Origin: Lepidodermella squamata
Taxonomy: Eukaryota > Gastrotricha
Assembly: GCA_047495785.1 (NCBI GenBank)
Contig: JBLDXI010000009.1
Location: 1,054,001 to 1,118,000, forward strand
Length of the DNA: 64,000 nucleotides
Direction: 5' to 3'
In this document: positions 33,890-47,821 of the stretch, one piece after another
Numbering within the stretch: position 1 is the stretch's first letter
Layout: each line of letters opens with the position of its first letter
Made by a program: the position numbers and the translations under genes
Notes under the pieces: generated by a model
The model's input: only the letters and a program-made list of their open reading frames with translations
What the model was told of the DNA's origin: nothing
Database searches by the model: none

Positions 33890-36800
33890 TTAAGACGTGT
33901 AGACCGTTTTCTGCGTGTGGGTGGCTCGTTCCTGTGCAAAAAAAATCGAATTAGACAAATTGAAATAGCATAGTATAGCAGCCGAAGTATATACCTCGCC
34001 CTTATCGTTGTAGAGGGCTGTGAATACATTGGAGCCAACTCCCCAAGATTCAACATCGCTCTGGACGTCACAGTCGGTTTTGGGTGAATAGCCACGAACC
34101 CAGATTTTGATAGCTCTGTTTTTACCAGGCTCGATCTTAATACGCGGAAGTTGGAAGGCGATCTCCTTCTTGTTGTCAACACTTCGTCGAATTTGCCAGC
34201 CTTCGATCACTTCATCCTTTAATTTTCGAAACATCATTAGGGATGTCATTAGGATTAAAGAATTTGAAAGGGAAACCTTCTTTCCAGTGTTCTCCAGTGA
34301 TATGAATTTGCCCTCGGCACTCACTTCACCGATGGTAATCGGGCCTTTGGCCGAGCGTTGATAAGTTGTCTTAGCCGACATCTCGCCCTTTATGACCTGA
34401 TTGACTGTTTTCAAATGAAAAATTGTTAATAATATTATTGAAATAGAGAAGGCGATAAAAATCAAACTCGAACAGAGATGAACTTGGGTTAAAATTAATT
34501 AAAAGCAGTGAAAAGCAAAAAGCGAACTTCGAGGTGGTAAGTCTCACTACAACAACTAAAGGGAACACGAGTAAGTTTGATCTGCTTCGGTTATTAGCCC
34601 CACATTTGACAGTCGTTGCTGTACCAGTGTGAACGTTGTTATGATCGGTTGGGTTGGTGATAACGTAACTATGGTGTAGGTGATGTCCATGTGGCGAAGG
34701 AGAGCGCCTTCCAATAGTCATTCCGAATCCCGTGGTAATGGCACCGGTACATGCGGATGTAACCACGGTTTCGTTGTTATTGGCAAGGTTCTCCGCTCTA
34801 CTCGACGGTCTGTTATTGAGCGCCTCTGAGCTACCACTGGTGTTTTTGGATAACATGCTTGAATTAACACCGTTGATTCGTGAACAGGATGAGTAAGTGT
34901 TTGACTGTGATCCATTAACGTGGTTGTTGGTGTTATTATTAAGGTTAGCACTACTACCGCCAGCCGCCATCGAATTGGCGTTGCTGCTATTGCCCAGGCC
35001 TGTAACTGCTCCGGTGTGAATAGTCAACAGGCTGTCGGTACTGAAGCCGTGTGCTTTCGACAAGTTTGGCGTCGGCGTTCCAGCAGTTGTGATGAAAGTC
35101 GCTGAATGCGAGGCTGACAACGAGCCGCTTCCCGGCAACGAGTCGCGATAGCTTCGAGCCAGTGTCACCAAACTAGGCAGCCTTGAATGAGCATTTATTT
35201 TCGAAACAGGCGTGATTAAGCAAAGAGGTCGTATAGGGATTTAGATATCGTTAGTGTGAATTGTTAAGCAAGCTATTTTATTGCCAGTTAGTTTTCGCCA
35301 CGCTATCCCGAAACCAGCGGAGTAACCAAATTTTGCAGAGCTAGGGCGAACTGAAACTAAATTTGTCACACTTTTGCATTGTAATAATTTCCTCTTTCCG
35401 TTCGCACACAGGTTTTAAAACTACCGCATAAAGGCGAATTTGAGGAAAGCTATTAGTCAGTTAGGCGGCGGCTCGAGCCAAAAATTCCAAGGCGCAAACT
35501 AAGGCTCTCAAGATAGGCTTGATATTGATGATCGAAGAGCGCTAAACAAGCATTGCGATAACCATTCTACCTGTTCCAAACAGCTTCGGATCTCCCGTAT
35601 TCAACTCGGTTATTCTGTCACACAATCAAAATGGGCCGATGCACAATTTAGATTAATAAAGCAATTTCAGATGGGCTCGGCCTTCATTTTCATTTAATTA
35701 AAAATAATCGATTCTAAACAACCGTTGATTTTTGCACTTCCAACTTCGGAGTCAAAGCCATGCAGGGTTATTGGCATCATATCGTGAGAAAAACATCATA
35801 TCGAGCTTGGGGATAGCTCATGTGAAATTTTTTAGAACAAGTCGGCCATGCAAAGCACGTCGAAACGTTGCGGCCTGTTGACTAGTTAACTCTTCAAATG
35901 ATGTTAGAAAACTCCACACAGTTATAACAAAATACTACAACCGTGTGTGGCTATATAGTCTTGAAATGAACAAAATCGGCTTCATGCAGCAACCGATTTT
36001 GAGCAACTATTAGAGCTTCCGGGGATTACAGGGGGGACTATTCAGAGAAGGGTAAGTATAACAGTATTGCATATGACAAGTTTCGATGTTGCGTGTATGC
36101 GCAAGGAGTGTAGTATAGCTGCAGTTTTATCTTTCATCTCTGAGCCAGGTTGTTCTCATCAGACGCCCGTGACCGTCTTTGCGTGTAACTTACGGACTTC
36201 CTGCTTCGTCTGCAACGCCTGCTGCGTGCTGGCCGAGTAATTTTCAACGGCCTGTCTAAGACCCATGCTACAAGAGGACGGGTTCACAAGTCCAGAATTT
36301 TAGCACAAGTTTACAAAAACCAAACGATAAAGTGCATGTAATTTTTTCGCCTAAGACTTGGGGTAGTTTGGGGACGGAAAAACATACCTCTTCTCCTCGC
36401 CCTCGAGAAGACGGCGGTAAGCTGCGATTTCCAGCTCCAGAGACAACTTCTTGTCGTTGAGGTCGGAGAACTGGCGTGTAAGCTCGTCCAAGGTTTGCTA
36501 GAGAAATTATTCGAACATATGTTATACTATGGCATCGAATGATCAAACAAACCTGAAGTTCGCGTTGCTTGGTGAGAATCTCAACACGCTCCTTGTCCCA
36601 ATCGCGCTCGCGCTCATCAAAGTCGCGCTTCAGCATGTCAAGCTCTTTCTCGAGCAGCATGTTCTATTTAAAAAAAATTGAGAATAAATACATTGTCCAT
36701 TCACTGTGAACAGTAATCTTACCCTGGCGTCCATATCGGACTCGCGACCACGCAGCTCGGTAATCTGGCAGCGCAGCTTCTTGATGTCCTCTTTAAGCTG

Positions 36801-38109
36801 GGCGCCTTCCAAGCCAGTCTTGGTATTGGCGGTACGAACTTCGGAAATCTTCATGTTGTAGTAAGTCTCGTACTCGGCCTTCATCGACGTCATACGGCTA
36901 TCGTATTCGGTCTGAATGTCACGAATAGCCTGGGCCAGTTCGTTGCGCCAGTATTCGCGGTTCTCTGGTGTCGAGTCGCGGTAGGCCAATGCAGCCAAAT
37001 CCTTCATCTCTTGTTCGTGGACGTTGCGCATGAACTCGAGCTCCTCCTCCAAAGTCTGGCGACGGTTCTCGGCGTCGATGTGGTTAAGAGTCTCCGCATC
37101 AAGGTCGAACTTCAGCTTAATAATCTCTTGCTGCAGACGAGAAATCTCCTTGCGGTCTCTTTCGCGATCGTCTTCCAACATGCCAAGGCGGCGCTTCAAC
37201 AACGCGATCTCAGCTTCGTAGTCGCTGAGTTGCTGTTGCTGTTGGATGACAGTTTCCCGGTCCTGATTGCGGAGACGAGTCATCTCCTCAAGGCGGCGCT
37301 TCAAGTCATTCAACTCATCTTCGAGCGAATGGAGGCGAATCTCAAGTTGGGCCTTCTCTTTTTCCGTGCGATCAATCAGCTCACGGGCTTCCTTCAACTC
37401 GCCCTCGTACATGTCCTTAATCCGGGAGGAATCCTTGCCCCATCGATCTTTCAACAGCTCAAGCTCGTTGGCCAACTTGCGGTTCTGAGCCTCGAGGAAT
37501 CGGACCTTTTCGATGTAATTTGCGAGGCGTTCGTTAAGATCTTGCATATCCTTCTTTTCCTTCTCGCGCTCGCTTTTCACCGCAGTTGCGTCGTGATTAG
37601 CAAGAGTACTGTAAGAAGCTGGCGTCAGACCGCTGCTAATCTCAACGGTTCGCTGGTAGCTAACGCCACCACCACCATGATGCCCACCCAGCATTGTAGT
37701 TCGCGAGCTGCTAGGCAACGGCGTGGCTGTCGATCGAGTGATGATAGTAGTCGATCGTGGCGAGATAAACGACCTGTATGAAGGATCTTCAATCTGGGTC
37801 GTACGAACTGCCGAAGCCTTGACGGTCACACCGTCATCATGCGTCTTCTCGGTGTTCGTGCGCAGCATGGAAGAGCCGGATGGCGTTTGGCTACGCGACG
37901 ACGGCTGGTCGCTTCGGTCCTTGCTGGACCCGATGCGGATCTCGGCACCGGACGATGACAGATTCGCTGAGGCCATAGGTCTGTCACTACCTCCTGATAA
38001 TCGACTGTTGATATTGCTGATGGCAGAACGCTGTTGAGCAGCTCCTGCTACACCTGTTAGTTGCGGGGATTTGTTACCCGAAGAGTTCGAGGAAGCTGTT
38101 GATAATGGC
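33890..38109 (-). CDS. Cytoplasmic intermediate filament protein with lamin-tail domain (5' exon missing)
   Basis: A structural filament protein; nematode homologues support epidermis, intestine and muscle attachment. Exons supported: 38109-36723, 36663-36553, 36497-36388, 36267-36194, 34404-34277, 34216-33995 and 33931-33890, about 691 codons in frame. The frame begins at a splice acceptor (TATAG before 38109), so a first exon lies upstream and was not found. The head has at least 185 Ser/Gly/Arg-rich residues. The rod opens with DLNERLANYIEKVRFLEAQN (helix initiation) and ends with EIAAYRRLLEGEE (helix termination). A long coil 1B region, as in lamins and protostome filaments, is present. 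The lamin-tail domain (TTYQRSAKGPITI, ESWGVGSNV) ends with ERATHTQKTVYTS, close to nematode IF proteins. The 60-nt intron 34217-34276 is in frame without a stop. No CaaX box is present, so it is not a nuclear lamin. Confidence 0.9.
34625..35181 (-). CDS. Candidate alternative tail exon of the intermediate filament gene
   Basis: A minus-strand open frame of 266 codons (34371-35171) lies between rod and lamin-tail exons. Its first two thirds are Ser/Asn/Gly/Thr-rich, coding-like low complexity (for example SRAENLANNNETVV). With an acceptor before 35181 and a donor after 34625, an exon of 557 nt (about 186 residues) would join exon 36388-36497 to the lamin-tail exon at 34404 in frame. The 74-nt exon 36194-36267 has the same length modulo 3 and the same entry and exit phases, while using both would break the frame. 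The donor (GTACAG) and acceptor are my choices and are weak. It could instead be an unspliced intronic ORF. Confidence 0.4.
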
Positions 38110-41100
38110 CTATACAAGTTTCAAAAACAAACGAAACAAAGTTATAATATATTCAGACCATAAGTTAAGTTATACGATGAGTTAATTGAAACAAGGCCGG
38201 ATAATGTTTTAATTGCACTCGGAAAATGGTATCAGTACCACGTAAGAGGAAAGCGTTGAGATAGCAAGACTGATGACGATGTTACTAATTGAAGTTGTCG
38301 CAAAACAAACGCGAGCGGCACGTTTGACAATAATAATAGTGTGGTTCGTGTTATGAGCGGAGATGAGCGCTGACCAGAAAATAACGAACGCTAAGAAACT
38401 GCGAAGAAAATAATTTCGCGAATGCCAACAAAAGTGTGTCGCTCCATATAAAGCGTTGCGAGATGAGTAAGTAACAAATAAGCTCATGTAAAACATCGCC
38501 GATATGATATTCTCGAGCCACGCATTTGTTGTGGAAAGGTGACCAGTACTCAGGTTTAATAAAGAAAAAGTCGCCCCACATCATGAAGCTCACGTTTCAC
38601 TCGTTTGTAACTGAGCCGCCTCGCGTTTTGGCTCGAGGTCGGCGTTTAGCGCAAACTTTCTTCGCCATCAGCCTTGATGCGGCGATGAAGAGATATACGA
38701 GTGTTGATGAAGAAATTAATGTTATTTGTCGTGCGATCTCATCGCTGGTGTTGAATATAGTTATATACTATATCATATAGCACCCACGAACAATCATCGC
38801 TGCAGGTTAACGTTATCATATTATATTCTTCACCTGCACCAGTACTATTCTTCCCGACCATTGGTGCTGCTATACTACTTATTATTTGTATATCTATGTA
38901 TACATTGAAATTTTATAGTGCAAAATGATGAAAGGAGCGAGTGTAGAAAAAACGTAAACATAGGTTTTGTCATGACAACGTGTCACGTTTCGAATAATAT
39001 ATTGTTATTATTACGAGCAAGCGGCGCGTGGACGTTGATTCAGGAGGTTATATTATAACTGCTGGGGGCAGTGAAAACTTCGAAAAAAGGAGAGAGTTTG
39101 GGCAACGCGCGCGGTACTTTGCCGGTAATATATGCGCAAAAATTTGAAGTGAATAAGTATACCTACATCCAAAAACAACAAACTGTATGTAGAATAATAA
39201 CAAAACAACAGCTCAAGGGCTTTAGTATATCTACCGCTTTGGAGAAACTCTTTAAATATATAAATGCATATAAGCGCAAAAAATGCGAATTGCTCCACGC
39301 TTGGGATGGGAGCAGTTGTATTCATGTTCCTTGAGTTGACACATGACAACATAACTCGCAAGCACCTATCCACGACGCGTACACGCCGACTCATCGGCCC
39401 CGGTCGACGAAGTAAAAACCTTTGCTACATATGAAGTGGTTATACGCTCGGTACGCGGCAAGTGATTGTTTGATGTTGGCGCAAAAATTGAAGGCGAAAG
39501 CTTTGAGCAGGTGAGACAAATACGCGCACATGACGTTGGTATTATATCAAAATAAACAAATTTACATTGTTTATTTTCGAGTATATCAAAACCATCGGGC
39601 TTGATCCTTGTATTAGTTCAATGAGGGGCGCGACGGTAAAAAGTGAGCTGACGGCGGTCAGGTTTGCGTTCAAGCCATTATGCGATGTATTATTTGTCAT
39701 TGTTTATCGACAGAGTGTTAAGCTGTTTTCAATTTTTTATTTTACTAGAAGGGCTGAGTGAATTGCATGAAGGCGCGAGATGGCGCTATACTTTGCTACT
39801 GAACAATCGCTAACAGAACCATGATAATACAACGCCCTGGCGGTGATGGGGTCTGAGCGCGCCAATAACAAGCAAGAAATAAGCGCGCGAACAGCAGGTT
39901 AATGCCATGCCGGTGTAGTGATAATGGGCTTATCTCGAGTGCCAGTCACCACCTTAAACGTTTTTCTTTCTTCCAAGGTGGCAATTTTTTCATAAGGTGC
40001 TGTGAGGCCCGCTGCGCTCGAGTTCAAGTAGCAAAAAAGCGACAGTGACTCAGCGCGAGCCGGAGGTTGAGTTTACAACAAAAAGCTAATAACGATGCTA
40101 CTGTCTCGACTGCTTCTGCTCGGGGATATATGCCAACTTGGAGCGTAATATAACTTTATTAGCTCTCTGTTTTTATTGAAGGTGACACCCACGCGCGCAA
40201 CACCCGCTGTTCCAAGTTTTAGTAATGTATGTTGAAATCGGAAGCGAAATGCTGAAAGATGAAGTGGAAGAATCAAAGTTGAAAAGTGTTCAACTATACG
40301 TGTGCTCTATGCGTAGGTGGGCGCGAAAGTGACATTTTTTCAAAGTCAAAGTCGGTTCTCACGCAAAGCACGAAGCGGCGCAAGTTTGCGCTCGAAGAAA
40401 TATTGATTGTTGTGCATTCTCAGGGGTATATAACGCGACTCGTGTTCAGCAACCTCGATGATAACAACAGAGAAAAAGCAATGCGATCGCACAAGCAAGA
40501 CGCTAGTGTGTGAGCAACTATTGTTTTGAAATTGAATAATTCTCTGAAAATCGAAGGCCGCCAGGTTTTAGCATTATTTTTGCTTGAGACAGTTATATTG
40601 TGCAAGCGAATTGGCTTTATCGCTGCTGCCGAAGACGTTCATTCAATAATTAATATTCCAGCACGCCTGTTCGCCGGCTGAAATTTCTCGCCACACTACG
40701 TTGTTTTAAATGGCAGATATAATTTATATGAGATTAACATGCAGGTAAGGTTATATAACGAAGAAAAACAAGAAATAATCACAACGATATATTGTGCATA
40801 ATTTATAGTCTGCGAAACGCTTTGAGCTAGTTTGTTATTGTTGTTTTCTAGGCCAGTTATTCGGCAACAAGAGAAGAAAATGTCTCAATTGCGTTTTTCG
40901 GAAATCGTTATAGCTTGCTCCAGGGGAGTTTCCCAGCCGGAAGGGACGCCCTAATATCATTAGCACCTAAATAGCGCAGGTGAGGGGAAACAGCAGCATA
41001 AAAATGTATAGTAAATATTAGGATAATTACTGAGTATGAATCTACTAGAAAATCTGCAATAAAGTTTTCATAAACCAAGGAGGATGAAAAAAACTGAAAT

Positions 41101-44035
41101 GAAATGAATCCCATGGCGTGTTGTTATACGAGGCGCATCGTCATCGGCGTTAGTAATAAAATGATTAGCTATGAGTATTCCGCAAAAATGCGGTCGCGCG
41201 CCTTTATTGAACCATAACGCCTGGGAAAAATTGGTGGTTTTCGAAAAAACTCGTGCTGACTAAACGGCTGGGAGAGCCAACAGTAAAACGATAGGAAAAG
41301 TGACAAAGCCTTATGCCGGTGACGAATAGCATGAGAATGGCAAATGACACTTTCATAAAAAAAATGTTATATCAGCACGGCACGTGTTACCAGAGCCGTA
41401 TAGTTGATGGAGATTGCGGTGTTACTAAGTTAAAAATTGGCTGCCTTCATGTTTTGAGGCATGTGGCCGTCAAAAGAAGCCCATCGGTTATGTAACTGTT
41501 ATTATTTGTCACACGGCGCCATTTCTGTTTGATTAACGCTCCGTGCTCATCTTTCCAGGTCACACGGCGCGACCCTACCCAAAACGCGTGAAGCGCAAAG
41601 AACTATGCTAGACATAAGCGCATCATAACAGATCGACGCAACGGCATCTACCGTGTCCTACTCGGCTAGCGCGAAAAATGCAGCTATATGGCGATGACTC
41701 GAAGCCAAAAACAGCGACAAAAACACCGCCGAAAAAACACACACCAAGACGGGTGCAACAGCGATGATGCATCATCACACGGTCAATATAAATAAAATGA
41801 TATTGCTGCAAAGGAGTATCTGTATAGGTGATGAATAATGCCGACAGGAATCCTACCTGCGCATTATCACCTACCGCTCTATGGTGGGAATTTCTGTGTA
41901 AATAATCCTTTTTTACGTCTTGCCGCTGCCTCTCAAAAGGAAATCAAAAGAAAATGACAAACTGCGTAAAAATTTAGGATGACACTATTAAACCGAGAGC
42001 AAATACCGAAGTCATGAAAAACTTCCTTCTGACGCTTCGAACTTATAAAAATATGCGCCGAAACCCCGCTTTAGTAAAAACTATCAAGTTAAGATTCAGG
42101 AGCTGGAGATTCGAGAAAATTTTCCTTGAATTGAGAACAGAGTGGAACCCTCATTTCCACCATGTTACTATGAAGTTGGATTCCAACTGCACATACTAAT
42201 ACTATTCATCAAATGCACACGTACCAATAGTCACTGCGGAACGTCGTGTTTAGTGCATTATTTCCGAAAGCTACCCGGTAAGGTCATTAAAAAACATCGC
42301 TCTCGTAAAAGCTCATTGATACCTGAAAACTTCCAGTTTCAGCCGTAGACTAGGTCTATGGTCTGCCAGTTTAGTAATTCAGAAGCTAGTAAAGTACTAG
42401 TATTTTCATGAAATTCGAAGAAAAAGAATAAGATGATGAAAATACCGAAGCTATCAGGTGAAGTTATTCAAATATGATAATAACTTTTTCAACAACATCA
42501 CCGGTCTTCTTATGTTTCGGTTGTAGGGAATGTGAGATGGATAAACACACACACAAGCCAATCTTAAAACCCCATCATTGAAAAAAAACTCCAAACCTTA
42601 TCTCGACCTTTCGCTGCATTGCTGCTAATTCAATATTCACAATTCATCATGAATTGATGTAGAAGTATAAGACAGACAGAGTTTTTATAGGGTTTAGTTA
42701 TTAGGTTAACGGCTCATATCATATAGGAAGTTTGATGTTCCAAGCGAAAGCAAAAAACTTTGAAAAAAGATTTTCAAAAACTTACATCGCTCTGCTTGGC
42801 TATACCAGATTATTTTCTCGCTCATAAACCGCACAAAAGAACCTAAAAAAGATGTCAGAGGCTGAAACACAAGTCGCTTGTGGTTGCAGGTATCACGAAT
42901 AGCAAACAAAACACGCTGAAACTCTTAATAAAGGCAAACTGGTGTAGCCTTTCGTATCGCATGTATAGAGTGATTCATCGCTTCACGAGCCCTGGATCCT
43001 ATGCCGTCAGAGAACATAATAGCCGCAAAGCACCAACAATTTGGCCTAATAAGTTGTAAAACATTAAGCCTGTTCTATAACGCTGCAGGGTGACACTTCT
43101 CTGCGCTCTAGCTATCATTCGCCCCGATTTCTCATTGAATAAAGAAATTATAGTTTCGGCAGTGGGTAATATATTGATATTTAGCGGGGCAAGTAGTAAC
43201 GGTAGATTTGTCAAAGAAAACTTAATTAAAAAAGTTTCAAGACCGGTTCAAGTTATGTTATACATCTGGATAACGTGAATAGCGTTTCCCGAGAACGGCT
43301 ATTAATTTCACGCTGACAGAAAAATAAATGGAGACTCTATTCGGCATTTATTCTGCACTCGCTTCGATGTGCGCTAAAAAAAATGAAATTGAAGAGAGCG
43401 CATCAGCGACAAATGCCAAGGTCAGTCAACACGGCGCCGCTGTCTCTATACCGCGTAAATCGTGTCAGCCCGTTCAAATAATGAAAGGCAGAGAGTCGTC
43501 TCTCTCTCTTAAATTAGCCAGTGTGGAAAAATTACTCCTAGGTATTTGCTTTGCGAACGGTTCACTGAGATTATGGCGACAATAAACTGCATTAAGAAAA
43601 GATAAAACAACTCTATTACCATGTCGCAGAAAATGTTTATTTTTTCGTTCGATGGCAATTGACAAAGCTGAATGTACTGACGATGTTACACTCGAATAAA
43701 CAAGCCATGTGTCTTGAGAGACAGATGCCAAACGCTAGATATACCCGACCTGTTTTGCTATTATCCTGAACTCAATTAGTCATTTTTTAGATAATATAGC
43801 AATAACAAACAAGACTGACTTTTTAGCCAGAATGGGATCACAGATAAATTAGGATCGATTTTATTTTCTATTGATAAATATAGCAAATCTTCCCAATTTA
43901 AGACTGACGTTAATTATTAGGCATCCAATTGCACGTGGAAAACAAAAGCACACAGATCACGCAAAAATTTTATAACAACATCATAATGGCATCGTTGAAC
44001 TGCAGTACAATATAAATTATCATGTTCTGTTTTTT
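38110..44035. other. 6 kb region upstream of the intermediate filament gene, no exons recognised
   Basis: It must hold the first exon(s), long 5' intron and promoter(s) of the filament gene, and the 3' UTR of LMBRD2. The short open frames here have no family resemblance. The sequence is AT-rich with scattered CpG-rich stretches (39350-40100). I see no repeat array or RNA gene. Confidence 0.4.
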
Positions 44036-46377
44036 TTAAATATCGTCGAATAGATTTCGAGACGATGGAATGTGTTGCTGGCCTGTGTTCGTCGGCTGCG
44101 GTCGCCCAAAGCCGCCTTGCGTGTAGACCGGTGGGTCAGCTGGTCCGCTCAGAAGCTGAGATCGATCGCTAGGATGAGCGGGCAGGCTACTAGCGCCGGG
44201 AAACGAGTTTAGATAAGGATCAGGAAGACTCGGAACGCTGCCAAAATTGTCGTTCGACGAATTAACCCCACCGGGTGGCATGTAATTGCGCCGTTGCCTG
44301 GCACTGATATCAGTATTAGAAGATGAAGCTCCGGCCTCACCTCCGTCACCCCGCGGATAAACCCCAAGGTTTTCCAGCTCTTTGCGCCGTTCGTCGCGCC
44401 TAGCTGCTCGATCGAGGTAACCGCGTTCACGAGCAATCAGCTGCCTGCCCTCTTCAATTAGTTCATTTGTCATGTCGTCCTCGCCAATGAACTGCTGGAA
44501 TCCGAGTGCGTGCAAAATCCTGGAGCCAATGCTGAAAATTGTGCAAAAGCACAGAATAAGAATCGCCATCGGGAAATAGATATTGAAGCCGGAAGATATG
44601 AATGACAGAAGTTGGAGGCGACCCATAATTTGACTGTATGCAGTCTCTGCTGTCATGTTTTTGTTGACGCCTCGCTCGAGATGAATCAGACTAAGGTAAT
44701 TCAAACAAAGAGCTGGCGTGAATCGACACAACAGCCTAGGCAAATAAATCAATAAAAAATCCAGAAAATTTCGGAATCCGGATACACTTACATTCCTGAG
44801 AAAATCAGGCTGTTTTCATCGGTATTGTGATAAGGTGATAAGTGATAATAACTCAAAATCCTGACTTTGAATATGGTGTAATACGCGCAGATTGATAGGT
44901 ATGCCACTGTGAAAGCCGTCAATAGCTCCAAAGTGACAAATGCGTGGCTTTGCTGAGCCTGGTCCATAAAAATTGCGTATAGCGATAGAACCGGATCCGG
45001 GCACCAGAAAACAACTTCAGACCAGACGACGAAAAGCGAACACACCGCTAGAATACAAGCCAAAAGACGGAAGAGCCAAGGTTGGAACAGACAGCGCCAA
45101 TACCATTCAACGCCAGGAGTGCAAATTATTTTGAAAAATCCTTTCCGAATTCCCGTAGTTCTGTGGAAGAAGCCAGTTGTGGCAATACTGTTGACCGTAT
45201 CTTCGTATTTCATTGATTTTGCCACTGAGGCTGTCCAACGAGTGCTAGCCATGGAATATTTGTGTAGGTTTTGTTTCAACTTTTTATGAAGCTTTGCGAG
45301 TGATTTCATCGAAATATCGCCCAGAAGATCGACGTCGGCAGAAGAATCATCTCGACCACTTCTACCTGAGCCACCTCGTCGGTTCATTCGAGTAGAGATC
45401 GACTCTGGTAATTTTTCCAACATTATCGTGATGTACGGCTTAAACTCGGGATGATTAGCGTTGACTGTTACTGAAGTTCGCTTGATTATTTCCGCAATTT
45501 CCGTCAAATTGTCTTCCGCATCGCTCCTATAAATGCACAATGTAGTGAGAAATTATTGATTGGGGAAGGTTCTTACTTTTCTAGGCTAAGCTTTGCCACT
45601 TTGAAATAAGCCTCCTTAAGCAGAGTGCGAACATCGCCTCTTCGCCAGCAGACTCGAGGAACTTCGACCAATCCGTAGCCAAGCAAGAAAACCAAACAAA
45701 ATAGACCCCACGTGTTCGAAGCGGTCACGGCGATGGTGTAGAGACTAGGGCCGTTTATTTCCACGTGCTTGGCAACTAATACAATGAGGAAAATGCCGGC
45801 AAGCAACAAATAAGAACCGTAGTACAACGCGTTGGAAATAATGGCAGTTTTGATTCGGCCCAACACGGTGAAATCGCCAGCGTTTGCGTACGACTGCATC
45901 AACGGCAACACAAGCCAGGTAAGTGCCTGACAAGACCAGTAGACTACTTGCCACAGCACGTATAGAACGTTTTCATCCGCCCCAATAAGAGGTTCCGAAC
46001 AATCAGGATTTACCGGGGTTACCGGGGTTGTTGCGTTAGATGAATCATTGGCAAGGTTTTTCGACGGGCCAACCGTCGTAACAACTAGCGCGGAATGAGA
46101 CTGATTTAGCTTCGATCCATTCGCATTCAAGCATTGTCGGTAATAAGTCTGCGATAAAAAAAATTGATAAACACGCTCACTTCAACAAAAAACGTCAACT
46201 TACATTAGATACATCAAGTGGTAGAACAAATAAAATTAGAAAGCAGAAGTACCAGGCGATATAGGTGACTACAAGAACCACAATGTGATTGCGCCGGATG
46301 TTGATGTACCGCGACAAGAATAAAAAAGCGACAACAGAGACGGCAACCAAGTCGAGGACAAAAGAAACCACATTCAT
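44036..46377 (-). CDS. LMBRD2: LMBR1 domain-containing protein 2
   Basis: A polytopic membrane protein of the LMBR1 family; LMBRD2 has been linked to adrenergic receptor signalling and plasma-membrane/endosome sites. Exons 46377-46204, 46148-45577, 45526-44792 and 44735-44036 give 726 codons plus stop. Family marks in order: the N-terminal membrane helix followed by WYFCFLILFVLPLDVS; VVYWSCQALTWLVLPLMQSY; ASNTWGLFCLVFLLGYGLVE; a cytosolic coiled region with SLAKLHKKLK; VEWYWRCLFQPWLF; VVWSEVVFW; ICAYYTIFKVR; the conserved LLCRFTPALCLNYL; and the GFQQFIG box. About nine membrane helices can be seen. The C-terminal 150 residues are Pro/Ser/Gly-rich and disordered. The start ATG is in the position expected from vertebrate LMBRD2. 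Confidence 0.92.
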
Positions 46378-47821
46378 TTCAATGTCTTCGATAATATCCT
46401 AAGAAAAACATATTTAATTACTTCACAATTTCAATAACAAATTCGTCAGTTTATTTTTCGAACAAAACGGCATCAGTGATTTTATGCTTCTTCATGTTGT
46501 TTGCATGTTGTTTGTTTTTGATAAGAAATACATTTCAATCTAATCCATTTTTGATAAGCAGGTCATCGATTGCGGCCGCAAATTATTACCAACATTTCAG
46601 AATTCCCAAAAATGACGGATTCGTCAGACAGTTACCGAACTCATCAGATAAGAGAAAAGATCAAAGAGACAAAGTTAAAACACATTGTTTCGAGGAAACT
46701 ATGAAAAAGGTCAAACGAAGAGGTTTTTTAGTCAGATGTAAGGAAATTATTACAAATGTACAAGTTTAAAATCCTTGGTGAAGAAATAGAATATTATTAT
46801 TCAATCATCTGTTACCGTTGCCATCGTTTAACATGCAAAGACTATACGGCTTGTGGCGTGCAAACTATTTCGATTTCCCATCACATGCATTTTCGATAAT
46901 ATCATGTTATACACCGAATAACAAAGCCGTGTACAGCCGGGTGTAGTTTTGGTAATATATCTATATATTTAGAAGTGAAACAAATAACAATATAGTTTTT
47001 ATCATTATTTTTTGTTATTCTGGAGGCAGAAAGGTAATATTAATATTATTTAAAAATCACAGGTGCCAACACAGTTAATGGGGCGTATGAAGCCAGCCGC
47101 ACATTGAATCGTATCATCTATCAGAATCAACACAATGAAAGGTGCAAAGAAAAATTGAGGACAGGAAAGAGAATTTGCGAAAGAAAGAGCGCGCCGGAAA
47201 AACTACGAAGCATCTAATCCCAACTAAAACTATTTTTAAATGATAATATAATTCTCTCGAGACAGTAAGCGTATGAACAAATAACACGAAAATCAAGCGC
47301 AAGAATAGCTCTTTGAGAGATTATAAGAGATTGAAGACATCACCAGATGCTTGTTTAATTAATACAAGTGCCGCAGTAATCCACATTCCACAGCAAAAAT
47401 AACAATCGTCTTGCTCACAGCTGAGACAGGTCGATCATCAAGTGCAGATAATAGTGAGACGAGATCTTGGTGGCAATATAATTGATAGGCTCAGAAAAAT
47501 GACCAGAAGCTGACCCGGAAACATGATACAAAAATGGACGCTTATCGTGAAGACTGCTGCTGCAACTAAGCTACCATCTACGGCCCGTTGTATTGCAGAC
47601 AGACTACGTACGTTTAGTTAATGAGATATCAACGTTTCATGTGATTGAAAATATCATCAAGAAGATGCGTCATGGCCGACCTTGAGCAGTGTGAGTCTAA
47701 GAATGCGCATCACATCGAACAGCTTTACTTATCCTTCACATGCAGCAAGATATTGCAAAAAAGAAGGTTGCTAGTTGGGGAATAAAAAACCGAAATCTAC
47801 TCGCGATTCGAATGACGCAGC
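46378..47821. other. Intergenic region between LMBRD2 and kinesin-13
   Basis: 1.4 kb between two minus-strand genes, AT-rich, holding the LMBRD2 promoter and the kinesin 3' UTR. A plus-strand open frame (46476-46769) has no family features. Confidence 0.4.

Noticed and set aside
37011-37781. 256-codon plus-strand ORF
   Set aside because: It is antisense to the rod domain exon of the intermediate filament gene; the Leu/Ser-rich translation is the usual shadow of coiled-coil codons.
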